Shown here: positions 33,960-45,197 of the stretch, in pieces
Layout: every line of letters starts with the position of its first letter
How positions within the stretch are numbered: the stretch's first letter is position 1
Source: Xanthostigma xanthostigma
Taxonomy: Eukaryota; Arthropoda; Insecta; Raphidioptera; Raphidiidae
Assembly (NCBI GenBank): GCA_963575645.1
Contig: OY754468.1
Span: forward strand, 48,619,665 to 48,683,664
DNA: 64,000 nt
Direction of reading: 5' to 3'
Made by a program: the position numbers and the translations under genes
The notes under the pieces: model-generated
Told to the model about the DNA's origin: nothing
The model's database searches: none
The model's input: the letters and a program-made list of their open reading frames with translations, nothing else

Positions 33960-34111
33960 GGCCTTATTTTAACAGTTGACTAACGACATATTATTTTTAA
34001 TAATTTGAACTTTACAATATATAGCTAGTTCCAAAGGCCACGAAGTGTATTTTTTTTCATGTTATTACATGTAAAAAAATTGAGTTGCCATTATGCTTGA
34101 TAAATCATATA

Positions 34112-34662
34112 CAGTATGTAAGCACGTAAGGTGCACATAGGGAAATTAACATTGGGAAAAAATGACTGGATCAGAGTGAGCCTTGAAATCTTGTTTTTCA
34201 ATTTGACAGATAATATTCTTTTGCAAAATGAATGTGTATACTACCTATACATCATAATCGGACTTTTTTTATTAATGAGACATTAAATTCCCAAAAATAC
34301 TTAAATATGGTGCGAGATCAAATATCTCCGCCTATTAGTGTTGAACCTAAAGACATTGGGTCACTGATTTACCAGCGCGCATACGTTATAAGTCAGACAT
34401 TTTTGAATGAAATGTTTCCAAACAGATGGAGTTTTTTTTTGTTTTATTTTTGTACAAAAAAAATAAAATAATGATTTATAAGAGCTTTTTATTATTAAAA
34501 AAGCAAAGTAAAATAAAAATAAATCAAAATAAAATAGAAATCCTCAAGATTACCACGATAATTCAATAGAAATAACAATTAATGCAGTCATGGCTAACTC
34601 TGATCCAAGTATTTTTTCCCAATGCTAATTTCCCTATGTGCACCTTACGTGTTTACATACTG
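34112..34662. mobile_element. Tc1/mariner-type element, 551 bp, TA target duplication
   Basis: Ends CAGTATGTAAGCACGTAAG and, reversed, CAGTATGTAAACACGTAAG, each next to TA. The inverted repeats run about 60 bp (GGTGCACATAGGGAAATTA is shared) and include a GGATCAGAGT word. The 5' CAGT and TA duplication are standard for the superfamily. A remnant of transposase lies inside. Confidence 0.8.
34232..34471 (+). pseudogene. mariner-type transposase fragment
   Basis: The translation holds LNSQKYLNMVRDQISPPIS and, later, TFLNEMFPNRW. In insect mariner-type transposases these flank the second catalytic aspartate (the QDGAPPH block); here that block is replaced by a short unrelated stretch, so the catalytic centre is lost. 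Fits a deletion derivative that kept both ends. Confidence 0.55.
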
Positions 34663-34745
34663 TATATTCCTAAAAATCGATCAACATATAGGACCAGTTA
34701 ACTAACATCAAAACGAACACTGGAAGTAGTGTTTCCTCTCTGTCG

Positions 34746-35020
34746 GATGTTGGAGGGCTGCCATTCGCTGCCCCCAGCCCTGAAATAATCTAAAATACTG
34801 CCATTTTAGAGTATGTGGCTGATTGAAATCACGCTTGGTACGTAAATAACTGAAGTCTAATTTATATTCTTAATTCAGGGCAGCCAACGGCAGCCCCCGA
34901 CGGATTTTCGTTAGTTACTTACCTGCGTTAAGTCGGGGGATTTTAAAATTTTATTTACTTATTTTTTTATTACATTTACAATTGTCGAGGGTTTTTTCAA
35001 AATTTTTAATTTTGGCAAAT
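34746..35020. repeat. Diverged inverted repeat related to 41117-41417
   Basis: GGGCTGCCATTCGCTGCCC on the left and GGGCAGCCAACGGCAGCCCC on the right face one another; the right flank GTCGGGGGATTTTAAAATTT matches the right arm of the 41-kb hairpin. The left outer arm is missing. Confidence 0.6.
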
Positions 35021-35024
35021 TAAT

Positions 35025-35275
35025 TATTTAGATAGGTGTATATTGTACGTCGTAATTGATAAATAAATAATTCTCATATGCCTTTTATGTCATGCTATTT
35101 ATATAATGATCAACAATCTAAACTTTATTGAATCTATATAAAATTATTATATTTTTTTTATAAGTTGTTGACTTATCACCATAGAAATGTGTCGCGATTT
35201 CCATAAATAGTGAGTTAAATAATTCTCTATTACCCACTAGCGGCGCTAATGGGTTTTGTGCACACAGCCTGCCAA
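35025..35275 (+). repeat. Dispersed repeat, partner at 49212-49487
   Basis: Shares TATTGTACGTC.TAATTGATA, the ATGCTATTTATATAATG stretch, TTCTCTATTACCCACTAG and GGCGCTA with the later copy in the same orientation. No ends recognised. Confidence 0.6.
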
Positions 35276-35620
35276 AGTTTCATCGTCTACAAAATCGCAC
35301 TGTAACGGTTTATCGCAATTACACCTTGTAAACGACACGTGGACGTTTCTTGTGTATAATCCGATACATTATTTACTTAGAGAACTATCATATAACCATA
35401 AGCATTATAGAGGAATAATTAATGTTTATCTTAAGTTGGCGTAACAAACTTAAGTAACGTGATACTGCACCCCCAAGACAGGTATTCTGAGTTATCAAAA
35501 GGTCAAAACTGTCAACAACATAATCCGATCACAGAGTTTATGATAGCTTAGAGCTTACAAAGTCTTGTCTTTGTTAATTTATGGCCCTCTCCTTTCAGTT
35601 TTTTGCACCTTCCAGCATTA

Positions 35621-35908
35621 AGGAGGTTGATGCGTTACAGTCCCAATCAAAAGTAAGTCGAATTCTAAATGGGAACTTTTCCATAATAATTTTTTACAAA
35701 ATGTTATAAGTCGATGATACTAATAGATTATTGTCATAAAAGCATAAATAAACAATTTTTTTTTAATATTAATTAATTATTTCAGTATTTTACTTAATGG
35801 ACTAACTTTTGAATTTTTTCTACAAAGTTAGTTTAGAACAAATAAATGTATGTAAATATCTGTATTTTACATATGTTTTGCAGTAAATAATTAAAAAAAG
35901 AAATTAGT
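35621..35908 (+). mobile_element. Left part of the AGGAGGTTGATGCGTTA MITE, interrupted
   Basis: Matches the first ~285 bp of the complete element at 63091-63794, including the TA before AGGAGG. It stops where the ACGTGATAACGT MITE begins; the rest is not found on the other side. Confidence 0.7.
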
Positions 35909-35913
35909 TAAAA

Positions 35914-36080
35914 TTGACGATAGCTTTACGTGATAACGTATTCCGCTCGAATATCATATTTAATAATACATAACCTAAATTTTAGTAGCTGTCAGGCGGA
36001 ACGTGACACATGTCGGAACGTGACACTTTTTCGTGCATGCAGCCGGTGTTTGATCAATTTATAAGACGTTATCACGTCAA
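35914..36080. mobile_element. ACGTGATAACGT MITE (copy C)
   Basis: TTTACGTGATAACGTATTCC at the left and ACGTTATCACGTCAA at the right, with CAGGCGGAACGTGACA and TTTTTCGTGCATGCAGCCGG inside. The leading small hairpin of copies A and D is not kept. Confidence 0.6.
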
Positions 36081-36336
36081 AAAATCGCATCTGAATTGAT
36101 CAAACCGTTTTCGAATTAAATGACGAAATTTTCACCCTAAACGCATATGCCTTCTCCGTTCCGTCGTGGGTAAAAAAAACTATGTTAAATACGCATGTAT
36201 ACACAGTTTAAAATAATTGTTTTATTCGATCAATTATTTTTCGAGCAGGATCCATTTAAAATTCTACATTGCTTTCCTTTATATGATGGATTATGTCAAA
36301 TCTGATTTTTTGACAATGCTTTTTATAACCGGGCAT

Positions 36337-36603
36337 CAAGGGCGTAGATATTTTTTTTCTGGAAAGGGGGGGAAAAGCAAAAAATCATTTTTTTTAAGTT
36401 TTATTAATATCACACAAGAATACTCACGAAGGAAGGTGTCAAGCAAAATATTAATTTCCAAACCAATTTTACAAAATTTTTTTCAAGAAGTATTTCTAAA
36501 TTTCATTTTTTAGCCAAGTAAATTCGTATCAGTTTTCTTTTTTTTAATATTATGATCCTGATGGGGGTAATTAACCCCCCCCCCCCCCATATCTACGCCC
36601 TTG
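36337..36603. mobile_element. MITE with CAAGGGCGTAGATAT ends
   Basis: A 15-bp perfect inverted repeat at the two ends, with a G-run near the left (AAAGGGGGGG) and a long C-run near the right mirrored against it. Looks related in design to the 18172-18400 element, but flanking 8-mers do not match, so superfamily is uncertain. Confidence 0.6.
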
Positions 36604-36676
36604 CCTTGAGCGCTATGAAACTTTTTCGTATTTGTTGTTTGGTGATAGTCAATTGTTTTCGGCATCTAGCACATTT

Positions 36677-36978
36677 TTAACACTTTGCCGGACACTTAAA
36701 AATTCAGTTTTGTTCCAATTTTGACACTATAGTCTTTAAATTTTTTCATATGTTTGAATTACTTTTAAAAGTTGGTATGTTGTGACAATATTGCCTTAGT
36801 AGATTTACTTGTACGGTAACACAGAGCACACAGGGTATGTATTCTACACTGGAAAATAGACTGCTACACCCGTCTGGCTATAAAACGTTCCGTAGTATAC
36901 GACGGCTTCAGCCGTCGTGTCAAACTTTTGAAGTTTTGTTTATGACGGTCTAAGCCGGTTTGACCGTCAAAGTGTTAA
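36677..36978. mobile_element. piggyBac-like MITE, 302 bp, TTAA duplication
   Basis: TTAACACTTTGCCGG at the left; reversed right end TTAACACTTTGACGG. TTAA target plus CAC.. start fits the piggyBac superfamily. A nested ACGACGGCTTCAGCCGTCGT palindrome lies near the right end. No ORF. Confidence 0.7.
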
Positions 36979-37491
36979 TTATTTCGATTTTGCAACCTCA
37001 ATCAATGCTGCAATAATAATGTGTCACGTGCAACCTGTGGCACGCGTGCCATAGGTTCACCACCCCTGTACTAGAAGTATACTGTAGTTTTTTATAGCAT
37101 AATATATTTTTTTTAAACATCGATGTGTTTATATTATATCGTACTAAGTAATTCATATGTCGCATTTTCAAATAATATATGTAACGCAGTAAATACGAAG
37201 CCGGCAGTTTCGCGTTCGGCCAGTTTTCTACGTGATGTTTTATTACGCAATAAAAATTTAGATCAACGTTACCAAATTGCAAACGAAGCACTTTATTCAA
37301 ATTGAAATTCAGTTTTAAAATTATTATGTTAAAAGCTCGAAATACGATTGCTAATAACTTAATACAGAAAGGAGAATAGCACATAAAAACTATTTGATTT
37401 TTCGTATATAATTGATTAAATAAAAATACAAAAAAGCACGAATGAAAAATAAAACCAATCAGCTGTTCGAACAATACGATAATTTAATATA
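36979..37491. other. No firm gene; hAT-like terminus
   Basis: GGCACGCGTGCCATAGG then TTCACCACCCCTG (ending 37068) resembles a hAT 3' terminus; a similar GCCACCCCTGTACTAG stands at 19361-19376. The 158-residue minus-strand frame (36998-37474) and the plus-strand frame (37123-37305, with SFLRDVLLRNKNLDQRYQ) overlap and are unrecognised. Confidence 0.35.
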
Positions 37492-37884
37492 CTAGCGGTC
37501 CGTCCCGGTTTCACCCGGGTGCGATAGATATAATTCTGAAAAAATGTATTTCGTTTGCGGCCCGGCGTCTGAACTAATACCTTTGAGCAAATTCTACCAG
37601 ATTTGCTTCTGAACTGACAGCTTTGAACGAATTATATCAGATGTCACTACTCGGTACTAAAACAGCTTTTTCTGTTTGCTTCTGAACTAAATAGCTATGA
37701 GTAAATTCTAACAGATGTCGTTACATGTTACTGAAACAGTTTTTTTTCACGAATCACCGTAGTTTTGTAAAAAATATTTAATAAAAACTATCCTACAGCG
37801 TAAGTTGTACCAAGCAAGACACATTTACAAAATTTTATTAAAATCGGTTCAGTGGTTTCGGAAATTAGCATAGATTATATAAAT
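37492..37884 (-). mobile_element. Helitron-like element, third subfamily (copy 1)
   Basis: On the minus strand it ends in the shared CACCCGGGTGAAACCGGGAC hairpin and CTAGT, but the interior differs from the tRNA-bearing family and has the GAAACCACTGAACCGATTTT start. A partner lies at 62519-62829. An internal ~110-bp segment around TTGCTTCTGAACT is duplicated here and single in the partner. Confidence 0.65.
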
Positions 37885-38659
37885 AAAGTATATAATAAGA
37901 GGCAAAATAAATGTATAAGAATATGTTAGAGATTCGTCGGCATTTAGCACAGAAAAGAATCTCTAACGAGATTCTTCGATATATTATGCATGCCTCTATA
38001 ACTATAATGGCGACATACGTTCGCACAATATTTGTTAAACATTTTGTTATATTTAATCAACAAAATGTTTCTATGAGAATTTAATACTAGAAGTTACCCG
38101 CGATTGAGAAGAAACGCGGATGCGTTCTCATTATTTGGCATAGATACTCCTTGCTGGATGTAGACATCCACAGAACGGATTTTATGAAAATCCGATCCAA
38201 AACGGATTTTCTTTCTATCTATTTTTCTTTTTATTTAAAACATTTTTCTACATTTTGCTTTAGAAAATATATTTTCAATATTTACGTTTATCAGATTAAA
38301 ATGTTACGTCGATAATTCCAGAACATCATTTCTTCTTTAATGTTTCTCATGAACTTGAAAGTTTTTGTGATCGAATTCCGACGTTAATTTGAAAGGATGA
38401 TTAGATTGTATCGTTAAGTTAATTATTTAATTAGAGGCGTTAGAAGTTTTAAATAACTAATTTCACAGCCTTACTTTTTCGAACGAATTTCCAATGTAGA
38501 GACACCTTAAAAAGGCATCATTCCGCATTTTTGCCGCATCATTAGAGATTTGCCACTTAACTTAGAATTGCGTTTTTGAATTAATTTTTGAAGTGAAACA
38601 TCTTATTGCGCGTTTACATGGAAGTAACAACGTGAAATTGGCACAAAATGTATATCTAT

Positions 38660-39064
38660 ATCTATACTAATATATAAAGCTGAATAGTTTGTTTGTTTGT
38701 TTGATTGAACGCGCTAAACTCAGGAACTACTGGTTCGAATTGATTTTTTTTTTTCGGATAGCCCATTTATCGAGGAAGGCTATAGGCTATATAATATCAC
38801 GCTACGATCAATAGGAGCGGAGCATCTATGAAAAATGTTGCAAAATGTAACTTAAAATTTGTCCGTCCGACAAAAATTTTTAAACGATAACTCCGATCAT
38901 CATGAAATTTTGAGACAACATTTATCTCGGTAAACGTGCGTTTACTCATGTGCCTCCCTTCCATCCGTTCTTTTGCACCCGGGTGAAACCGAGCGAGACC
39001 GCTAGTTCTATATAAATAAAAAGAACAGTTTTTCACCCGGTTGAAACCGGGCCGGGACGCTAGT
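38660..39064 (+). mobile_element. Helitron-like element without the tRNA segment, with two 3' ends
   Basis: Starts TCTATACTAATATATAAAG. The tRNA-like middle is deleted. A first terminus (CACCCGGGTGAAACCG..CTAGT) ends at 39006 and a second (CACCCGGTTGAAACCGGGCC..CTAGT) at 39064. The second could come from an adjacent truncated insertion or from read-through to a downstream terminator. Confidence 0.7.
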
Positions 39065-41116
39065 AAAATATAAAAGACACAAATAATTGTTAATGAAAAG
39101 TTTTACAACGAGTTATTTTAGCTAACTAAACATTCGCAGACCCCGAAGCGAAATCTGATTTTGAGGATATTGTATGTATAATATTTAGTAAAGCTCAATG
39201 GCCTTGACGTCTGCTGCTTTGCGGCCGATATGCTCAAAGCTTTCCAGTTTCCAGACACTTGTGGATTCCATTCCCGTAGGCCGGTCAGTCGTCTGTCGCC
39301 ATTCGCTTCTCTGGACACAATGGCGACGACCTTTTAACTTTATTACTTTCATTTACGAGAGTCCAGGGTTTCCCAAACTTATTTTGTCGGGACGCCCGAT
39401 TGTCCGAAGGTCGCGGAAGCCGGAAACCGTCGCATAGCCAAATTTTACGCCTCCTATCAAACTATAATATGAGTTACTAACGTCCGCCATTTTGGAGCGT
39501 AGGCACGTTTCAATTAAAAACTAGCTAAGAAGAAAATAATAAAATAATAAGTTCAAAAATGACCGATAATCATTTTCATATTCTAAATTACCTAAATTAT
39601 GCAAATTTGAAATTTTGTAAGTGTGATTGTAATGTCAAATTATGATTTTTTCAGCTGCAACTTAAAGTAAGTGATACTGGGATTATGTAAGAGTTCTGTC
39701 AGTCAGCCATCTTGGGTCGATCTCATTGTTATCTCTCTCTAACACATGGTATTTTTGCGGTAATTTTTTTACAAAACGATTTTATTTGTCCTCAGTCACG
39801 ACCAATTATCTCCGCTTTTCAGAATGGCGTACATTTTCAACGATATCAACAATAAATTAAGAGACAAATTTCTGTTTTTTTGAAATATTAATAAATAGTG
39901 AATATTATATCTCTTCGGTTCTTTAAGTTATACATTATTCAATTATGTTTCTTGTTTTATTGCGTTTTCTTTCTTTTTTTATATATATATTTTGTTAAGG
40001 TACTGTGCTGCAAATGTATAATAATTATTGTATTATTGAGAGCAGACGTGTTATTGGACATTCATTGTCTGTTAACCCGCCTGGTTTACAAATAAAAGTT
40101 AAAATAAAAAAAAATAAAATTATCAAATTTTAAACTAATTTTTTTTTCAAATTTCAAACTCATTCATTGCAGTCTTGCAGAACACATTGCTAGATCCTAA
40201 GCATAGCCAAGATTTCATTCAGGGAGGCGGTTGAAATTAATTAACATTTTAAACGGGTCAAACGGACCCCAGCAAAAGTTTTAGTTAATATGTGATACTG
40301 TCACAGAAAAATAAATTAACTATTTTTCTAGGACTCAAACAACGAATCTAAAAATATCCAGAATCTCTTTTCGATACGTCTGATATTTTCAAAGTAAACA
40401 ATAAAGAACAATCTAAGTGTAAAAGTTTTGAACAAGATTTGTGGTCCATGCGGTTTAACCCATTTTATCAGGGCATGTTTGTGCATTAGACTGTGAACAA
40501 ATGGTTAATAAAAGCAGTAAAACTTTTGATTATCCAGTACATGTTCGTAAATTGAACCTGATGTTTGAACTTGCGAACATACTGTGTGATTTCGATTCAA
40601 AAGTATCACTCCGTCGATTCTTCCAAAGCGGCCTACACACCTTGATACAAGCTGCGATGCAGGCATCGACTCTTTGTTTCATGAAACTTGCATCAGTTGC
40701 ATCAACGGCTACTTAAATCGAAACCTATTGCGATGCCTGAATCGACTCAATGTTCATGCAACACAAGAATAGTAGGTTAAGTTATTTTTACCCACGACGG
40801 AACGGAGCACGTATATGCGTTTAGGGTGAGAGATTGTGTGTTCGTTTGTGTGTTTGTATGTGCGTTTGTGCACTCGATCAATGTCGCCATTTTTCTGGAA
40901 AACGGTTTGATCAATTCAGGTGCGGTTTCCTGTAAAGGGTTTATAATTCATCTGAGATGGTTCTTAGATAGATATTACGATGGTTACGCCCCAGGGGGCG
41001 CTGCCCTGCACAAAAAATTAATCGTGAAAATGAATTGTACAGCAACGTATGCTGGGTTGCCTACACAACGGGCATTTAATCGGCTTTCTCTGTAACAAAA
41101 ATCTCTAAAAAGTTTA
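39065..41116. other. No firm gene; LINE-like and hAT-like debris
   Basis: On the minus strand at about 39200-39320 the frame reads GDRRLTGLREWNPQVSGNW, weakly like the tail of RTE-type LINEs. At 39363 CAGGGTTTCCCAAACTTA looks like a hAT 5' terminus without a partner. CCCACGACGGAACGGAG (40790) matches the reverse of 36150-36170, another dispersed repeat. CTGTTAACCCGCCTGG then AAATAAAAG near 40070 may be an old 3' end. Confidence 0.3.
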
Positions 41117-41417
41117 AAATAAAACAAAATTAAAAATTTAAAAACCCACGAAGAAAGTAAATGTTATAATAGAAAAATAATTAAATAAAATTCAAAAATC
41201 CCCCGACTAAGAAAAACCGTCGCGGGGCTGCCATTCGCTGCCCTGAATTAAGAATAGAAGAATATAAATTGCAATATTTTAGTTCATTTCAATGCAGCCA
41301 AATGGCAGCCCCCGACGGATTTTCTTAGTCGGGGGATTTTTGAATTTTATTTAATTCTTTTTCTATTATAACATTTACTTTCGTCGTGGGTTTTTAAAAT
41401 TTTTAATTTTGTTTTAT
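41117..41417. repeat. Long inverted repeat (~125-bp arms)
   Basis: AAATAAAACAAAATTAAAAA pairs with the right edge; the arms include AAACCCACGA, AATCCCCCGACTAAG and GGCTGCCATTCGCTGCCC, facing GGCAGCCCCCGACGG. Loop about 60 nt. Confidence 0.85.
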
Positions 41418-41444
41418 CTAGGTATCTAGTGCTTGACGAATAAA

Positions 41445-41738
41445 ATGAGGTACGTTTTGCCAATACCAGTTTTATTAGCAGTAGTTGGGGCACTCTTTAT
41501 ACTCCATAAAAGTAAATCAAAAAGGAAATGGTCAAAAAGATGGTTTATAGAAAGAAAGAGTTATTCAAATGCAAATTTATTGGAAGAGCTAAAAGTATAT
41601 TTGTATTCTAAAGACACGTATGTAGATGATAAATGTTTAAGAACTTGTAACAGTACGGCTTTCCCGCCGATATTTAAAATGTATATGTTGTGTGAGTATA
41701 TGATTGAAGTAGAGTTTATTCCTTTATCCATTACCTAA
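41445..41738 (+). pseudogene. Possible PIF/Harbinger transposase N-terminal fragment
   Basis: First ATG at 41445. The protein has a hydrophobic start (VLPIPVLLAVVGALFIL) then KRKWSKRWFIERKSYSNANL and LEEL. W..RW...R....NLL.EL is how many insect Harbinger nucleases begin, before a LRM-type segment; here that is replaced by unrelated residues and the frame ends at 97 codons. No nuclease motifs. It lies directly beside a long inverted repeat. Assignment rests on short motif likeness. Confidence 0.3.
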
Positions 41739-42429
41739 AAAGCGAACAAGAAGAAGAAAAAGAGAGGGGAGAATGACGCGGCGCTATAGAAGAAACCGCG
41801 CAATTCCTAAGCAGTGGAAAAATAGCACTCAAACTGTAAGCATCGTGCTAAGTTAAGAGGCAAAGGGGGGAGCTGCAGGTGTAACAGGTCATAACTGGTG
41901 ACAAGGTTAAAAGCTAATATTGTTATATACGCCAAAGATAAAAGCGTGTATGAAATAATAATATTGAAAGGTATAAAAGTAATAGAAGTATTATAAAGTG
42001 ATAGAAAGTGCGACAAAGTAATCGCGGAGTAAGTAATAGTAAAGAAGATAAAAGTGCGGCAAAGTGATCGCGGAGTTAAAGGTGGAAAAGGGTCAGAAAA
42101 GTGCCCATAATAATAAATAAGTGAAGTTTATGGTGAAGTACCGTGGTGATACGCAGAGAAATTGCGCTCACGGAAAAGTTGTTAATATACGCAAGAAAGA
42201 AGGAAGTATTTGCAGCATACGCCAACACTGAAGCACTTCGTAAGTCCTTTTATATCCTGTTTTCCCCACCCAAAGTCTCGAGACAACTTAGAATTAAGTA
42301 TTATTAACTAATTTTCGTCATTCAGAAACTATTCAAATTGTATTTCATTGTTACAGCATTTCATAATCAATAATAAACGTCTATTATAGACAATTACTTT
42401 GTATAAAAATATTTTTTATTGTTGAATTT
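41739..42429. other. Purine-rich non-coding stretch
   Basis: Contains two ~25-bp near-repeats (GTGCGACAAAGTAATCGCGG and GTGCGGCAAAGTGATCGCGG). Looks like an LTR-retrotransposon untranslated leader rather than coding sequence. TGTAACAGG near 41879 could be an LTR start. Confidence 0.3.
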
Positions 42430-42773
42430 TTCCATTGTTCATAACTTTTCCAATTTTAGTAAAAATTGGTGGCGACCCTAAAGAAAATCTATTGAAGTAA
42501 AATTTACAGGAACCATTACATGTTCAGCGGCGTTTTCCCACGAGTCAGCGAACAGCGGCTTGCGCATGTCTGTGAAAAGTTAGATAACCGTTGCGTAAAT
42601 CAGAGCCATAATTATCATAAACTTATTACATTTGTAACCTTTATTTGCGTGTCGTTACGGCCGCGTTACAATTTGGCGACCTTGCCAGGATTTCAGTTCA
42701 TGTAATTATTATAAACATTTTACATTTGTAACTTCTTTTGCGGCCCCCCAGCGTGAGGCGCGCGTTACAAACT
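42430..42773 (+). repeat. LTR-end-like sequences with TGGCGACC primer-site-like words
   Basis: TTGGTGGCGACCC at about 42469 and GCGTTACAATTTGGCGACC at about 42665 resemble LTR ends followed by a tRNA-Arg-type primer-binding site. The block TTACATTTGTAAC..TTATTTGCG..GCGTTACAA is repeated at about 42625-42675 and 42710-42770. No gag or pol lies nearby. Confidence 0.35.
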
Positions 42774-43120
42774 CTTCGCAAAATACACGATCACTTTCCA
42801 TCCTACACACACAAACAACAAAGTAACTTCTAAAATGGCGCGGGAAAATAAATTAATTCGACTGCAGGTCTGATTTTGCAAAACGCACTGTATACAACGG
42901 ACTCTACTTCGCGCAGAGTGCATTGATATTGATTTGATATAACGAAAAAAGAAAACAACAAAACAGAAAAAAAGCAAGTATATCAAAGTGGGTAATGGAA
43001 CAGCAAATTGTTTTTGATACTTATTAGTCAACTTACTATAAATATATATCCCGAGGGAAGACGGACCCTGTTTTCAATTATCCAGACAAGAATCTCTTTT
43101 AGCAAAATACAACTCAAAAG

Positions 43121-43274
43121 TTGTCCGTCCGACAAAAACTTTTGAACGGTAACTCCGATCATCATGAAATTTGGAGACAACATTCATCTCGGTAAACTAA
43201 GATGAACGTGCGTACTCATGTCCCTTCCCTCATTCGTTCTTTTGCACCCGGGTGAAACCGGGCGGGACCGCTAG
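43121..43274 (+). mobile_element. Helitron-like 3' end fragment
   Basis: Only the last ~150 bp: TTGTCCGTCCGACAAAAAC, AACTCCGATCATCATG, then CACCCGGGTGAAACCGGGCG and CTAG. Same short-interior version as 38660. Confidence 0.65.
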
Positions 43275-43989
43275 GGATATATAATAGTGCTTCTGCCAAA
43301 ACAAGCAGCAGTAAAAAAAGTGGCATTAACGCGAGTGAAGCAGCGAGTAAAAGCTAGTACCTATTTAATTGTACAATGCAAGCACATTAAAAAACGTTAA
43401 TTTTACTTAGTACAATTAGCATTTGAAAAGTTATTTTGTAAATGAACATGGTATTTCGCAATGTAATGTAAATTGTGAGCTTTTTCCAGCATTTTAACAA
43501 ATTTAAAATTAACAGTTTTAGCTTTAATATAATTAAATGTACGTTTGCATACATTTTATAATCATTATGTATATGTTTATAAAATTTCTTTTTTTGTGAA
43601 ATTATAAAAATAATACATTTTTAAAAAGAACATTTTTAGAATAATAAAAATAAGCAAACAAACAAAAAACCGGTTGCGGAAAATCACTGAAAGGAATTTC
43701 AATGAGCAAAAGCAAAATTCTGTATTTCTTTTAGTTTAAAAGTTACGGGCATTCGAAGATTATTTTTTTTTTTTTTTGTGAATTTTGAAAAACTCTAAAT
43801 GGATATAAATTTTAAAAATAGCAGAGATACAGATTTTTGTTTGTGCTCGTTTGAAAAACATCTGCGAAAGATTTAGATTTGCGTCAAAAAATCGTGTTTT
43901 TCTAAGGCCTTACAAAAAACGTAAAAATCTAAACCTTCCAAAATTTTTTCGAAATTGAGAATGTTCATAGAAAAAATTGTGCTATTTTA
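43275..43989. other. No gene seen; degenerate half-unit repeat
   Basis: From about 43660 it carries words of the 4690/58740 array (CAATGAGCAAAAGCAAAATTCTG.., TTTTAGTTTAAAAGTTACGG), much diverged. Confidence 0.4.
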
Positions 43990-44565
43990 TTAAGGTAGTT
44001 TGGGAGCCGCAATCCCAAGTCAAATAAATGACTTTTCTTTTCCTCAAATAATTACCCAAATCATGCTATAGTAATTAAAAGAAATTCACATACCTAAAAA
44101 TTTATTTGATTTAATTTAATGCGAATTATAATTAAATAATTATATTAATGTAATTAATAAAATATTAATTGATTAGTACTCAGCTGTCACTAGTCACTGT
44201 CACTACAACAACAGAGATAGAGGCCACATGTCAGTATTAAAAAATTAATAAAATCAAAAGTACGTGGTAAATTATTCTGAAATTTTTGCAGTGTGTATTT
44301 CAGACAGCGTTCTATCCATTAAAAAGTTTTTTTTGTGGGGTCAAGTTTGTCAATTTTTTACAAACCCTCAATTTCCGGAGTTATTAAACAAGGACACTCA
44401 TAACGGCTCGTGTATTTTTGCATAACTTTAATTAATTATATCTCTTAAACGGTGTGGTAAAAAAATCTGATTCTTTTTCTGTAGGTGTCTTTAATTATAA
44501 TCTTTTGAATAAATATAAAAAATGTAGGGTCAAGTTTAAGTCATTTGACTATCAAACTAAATTAA
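43990..44565. mobile_element. TTAA-flanked piggyBac-like MITE (copy 1), 576 bp
   Basis: Left end TTAAGGTAGTTTGGGAGCC; right end decayed (ACTATCAAACTAAATTAA). Nearly collinear with 53889-54468. Non-coding; contains ACTCAGCTGTCACTAGTCAC and a GGGGTCAAGTTTGTCAA block. Confidence 0.75.
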
Positions 44566-45197
44566 GTACTTATATATTATATGTCCATTGTCCATCATTT
44601 TGATTTAGAAGTTACCTGTATCAAAATATTTTTTGGTAAATTTTGATAAACTTAAAATGATTACAAATGTTTGTCCGTGCGCATTGAAATCTGTGAAGCG
44701 TGTCAATTTTTATAAACACACGTATCACGAGATTGGATTTAATTTAACCAAAAATCGCATTTTTCTCAAGTTATAAAAAATAGCAAAAATCGAAATCTTT
44801 CGATGTATAGAAAACTATAAATTGGCGTTACTGACTCGTCTTTTAAATAAGCCAATAATGCACGGCATGTCAAGCTTGGTAGCCTTTTTCAACTCCATAT
44901 GTTAAGTTAAAAGGAAAAAGCAAACTTAGTTTAGAAAGAGGATTAAGAAAGAAGATCGTGAAGCTTGAGAATAAAAAGGCTATACGCTTTGGCATTACTA
45001 TGAAGTGCCACTCGAACTATAACCTCGTTGCTAGCGCCTGCAAGTTTGCTATATAAGATTTAAGTTGCATAATAGCCGTACAGTCGAATACACCGATACT
45101 CAATCAACTGTCAATTTCGTGTCTCACTTAAGGCCGCTGCACACGCGGCTGATTCTGCCGCTAGATTAAATAGCGTTTTTAAGAGCTTTTTGAAGTA
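44566..45197. other. No gene seen
   Basis: Degenerate half-unit repeat words to about 44830, then unrecognised sequence. A GCCGCTGCACACGCGGCTG fragment of the 3460-type MITE terminus lies at 45134. Confidence 0.4.

Noticed and set aside
33712-33960. Nearly identical frames on both strands
   Set aside because: They come from the symmetry of the palindrome at 33758-33959.
36998-37474. 158-codon minus-strand frame, the second longest in the window
   Set aside because: No recognisable motif, AT-driven residue use (I, L, Y, N, F), overlaps a hAT-like terminus and another frame on the opposite strand.
42765-43031. 88-codon minus-strand frame
   Set aside because: Low-complexity, overlaps LTR-like debris, no motif.
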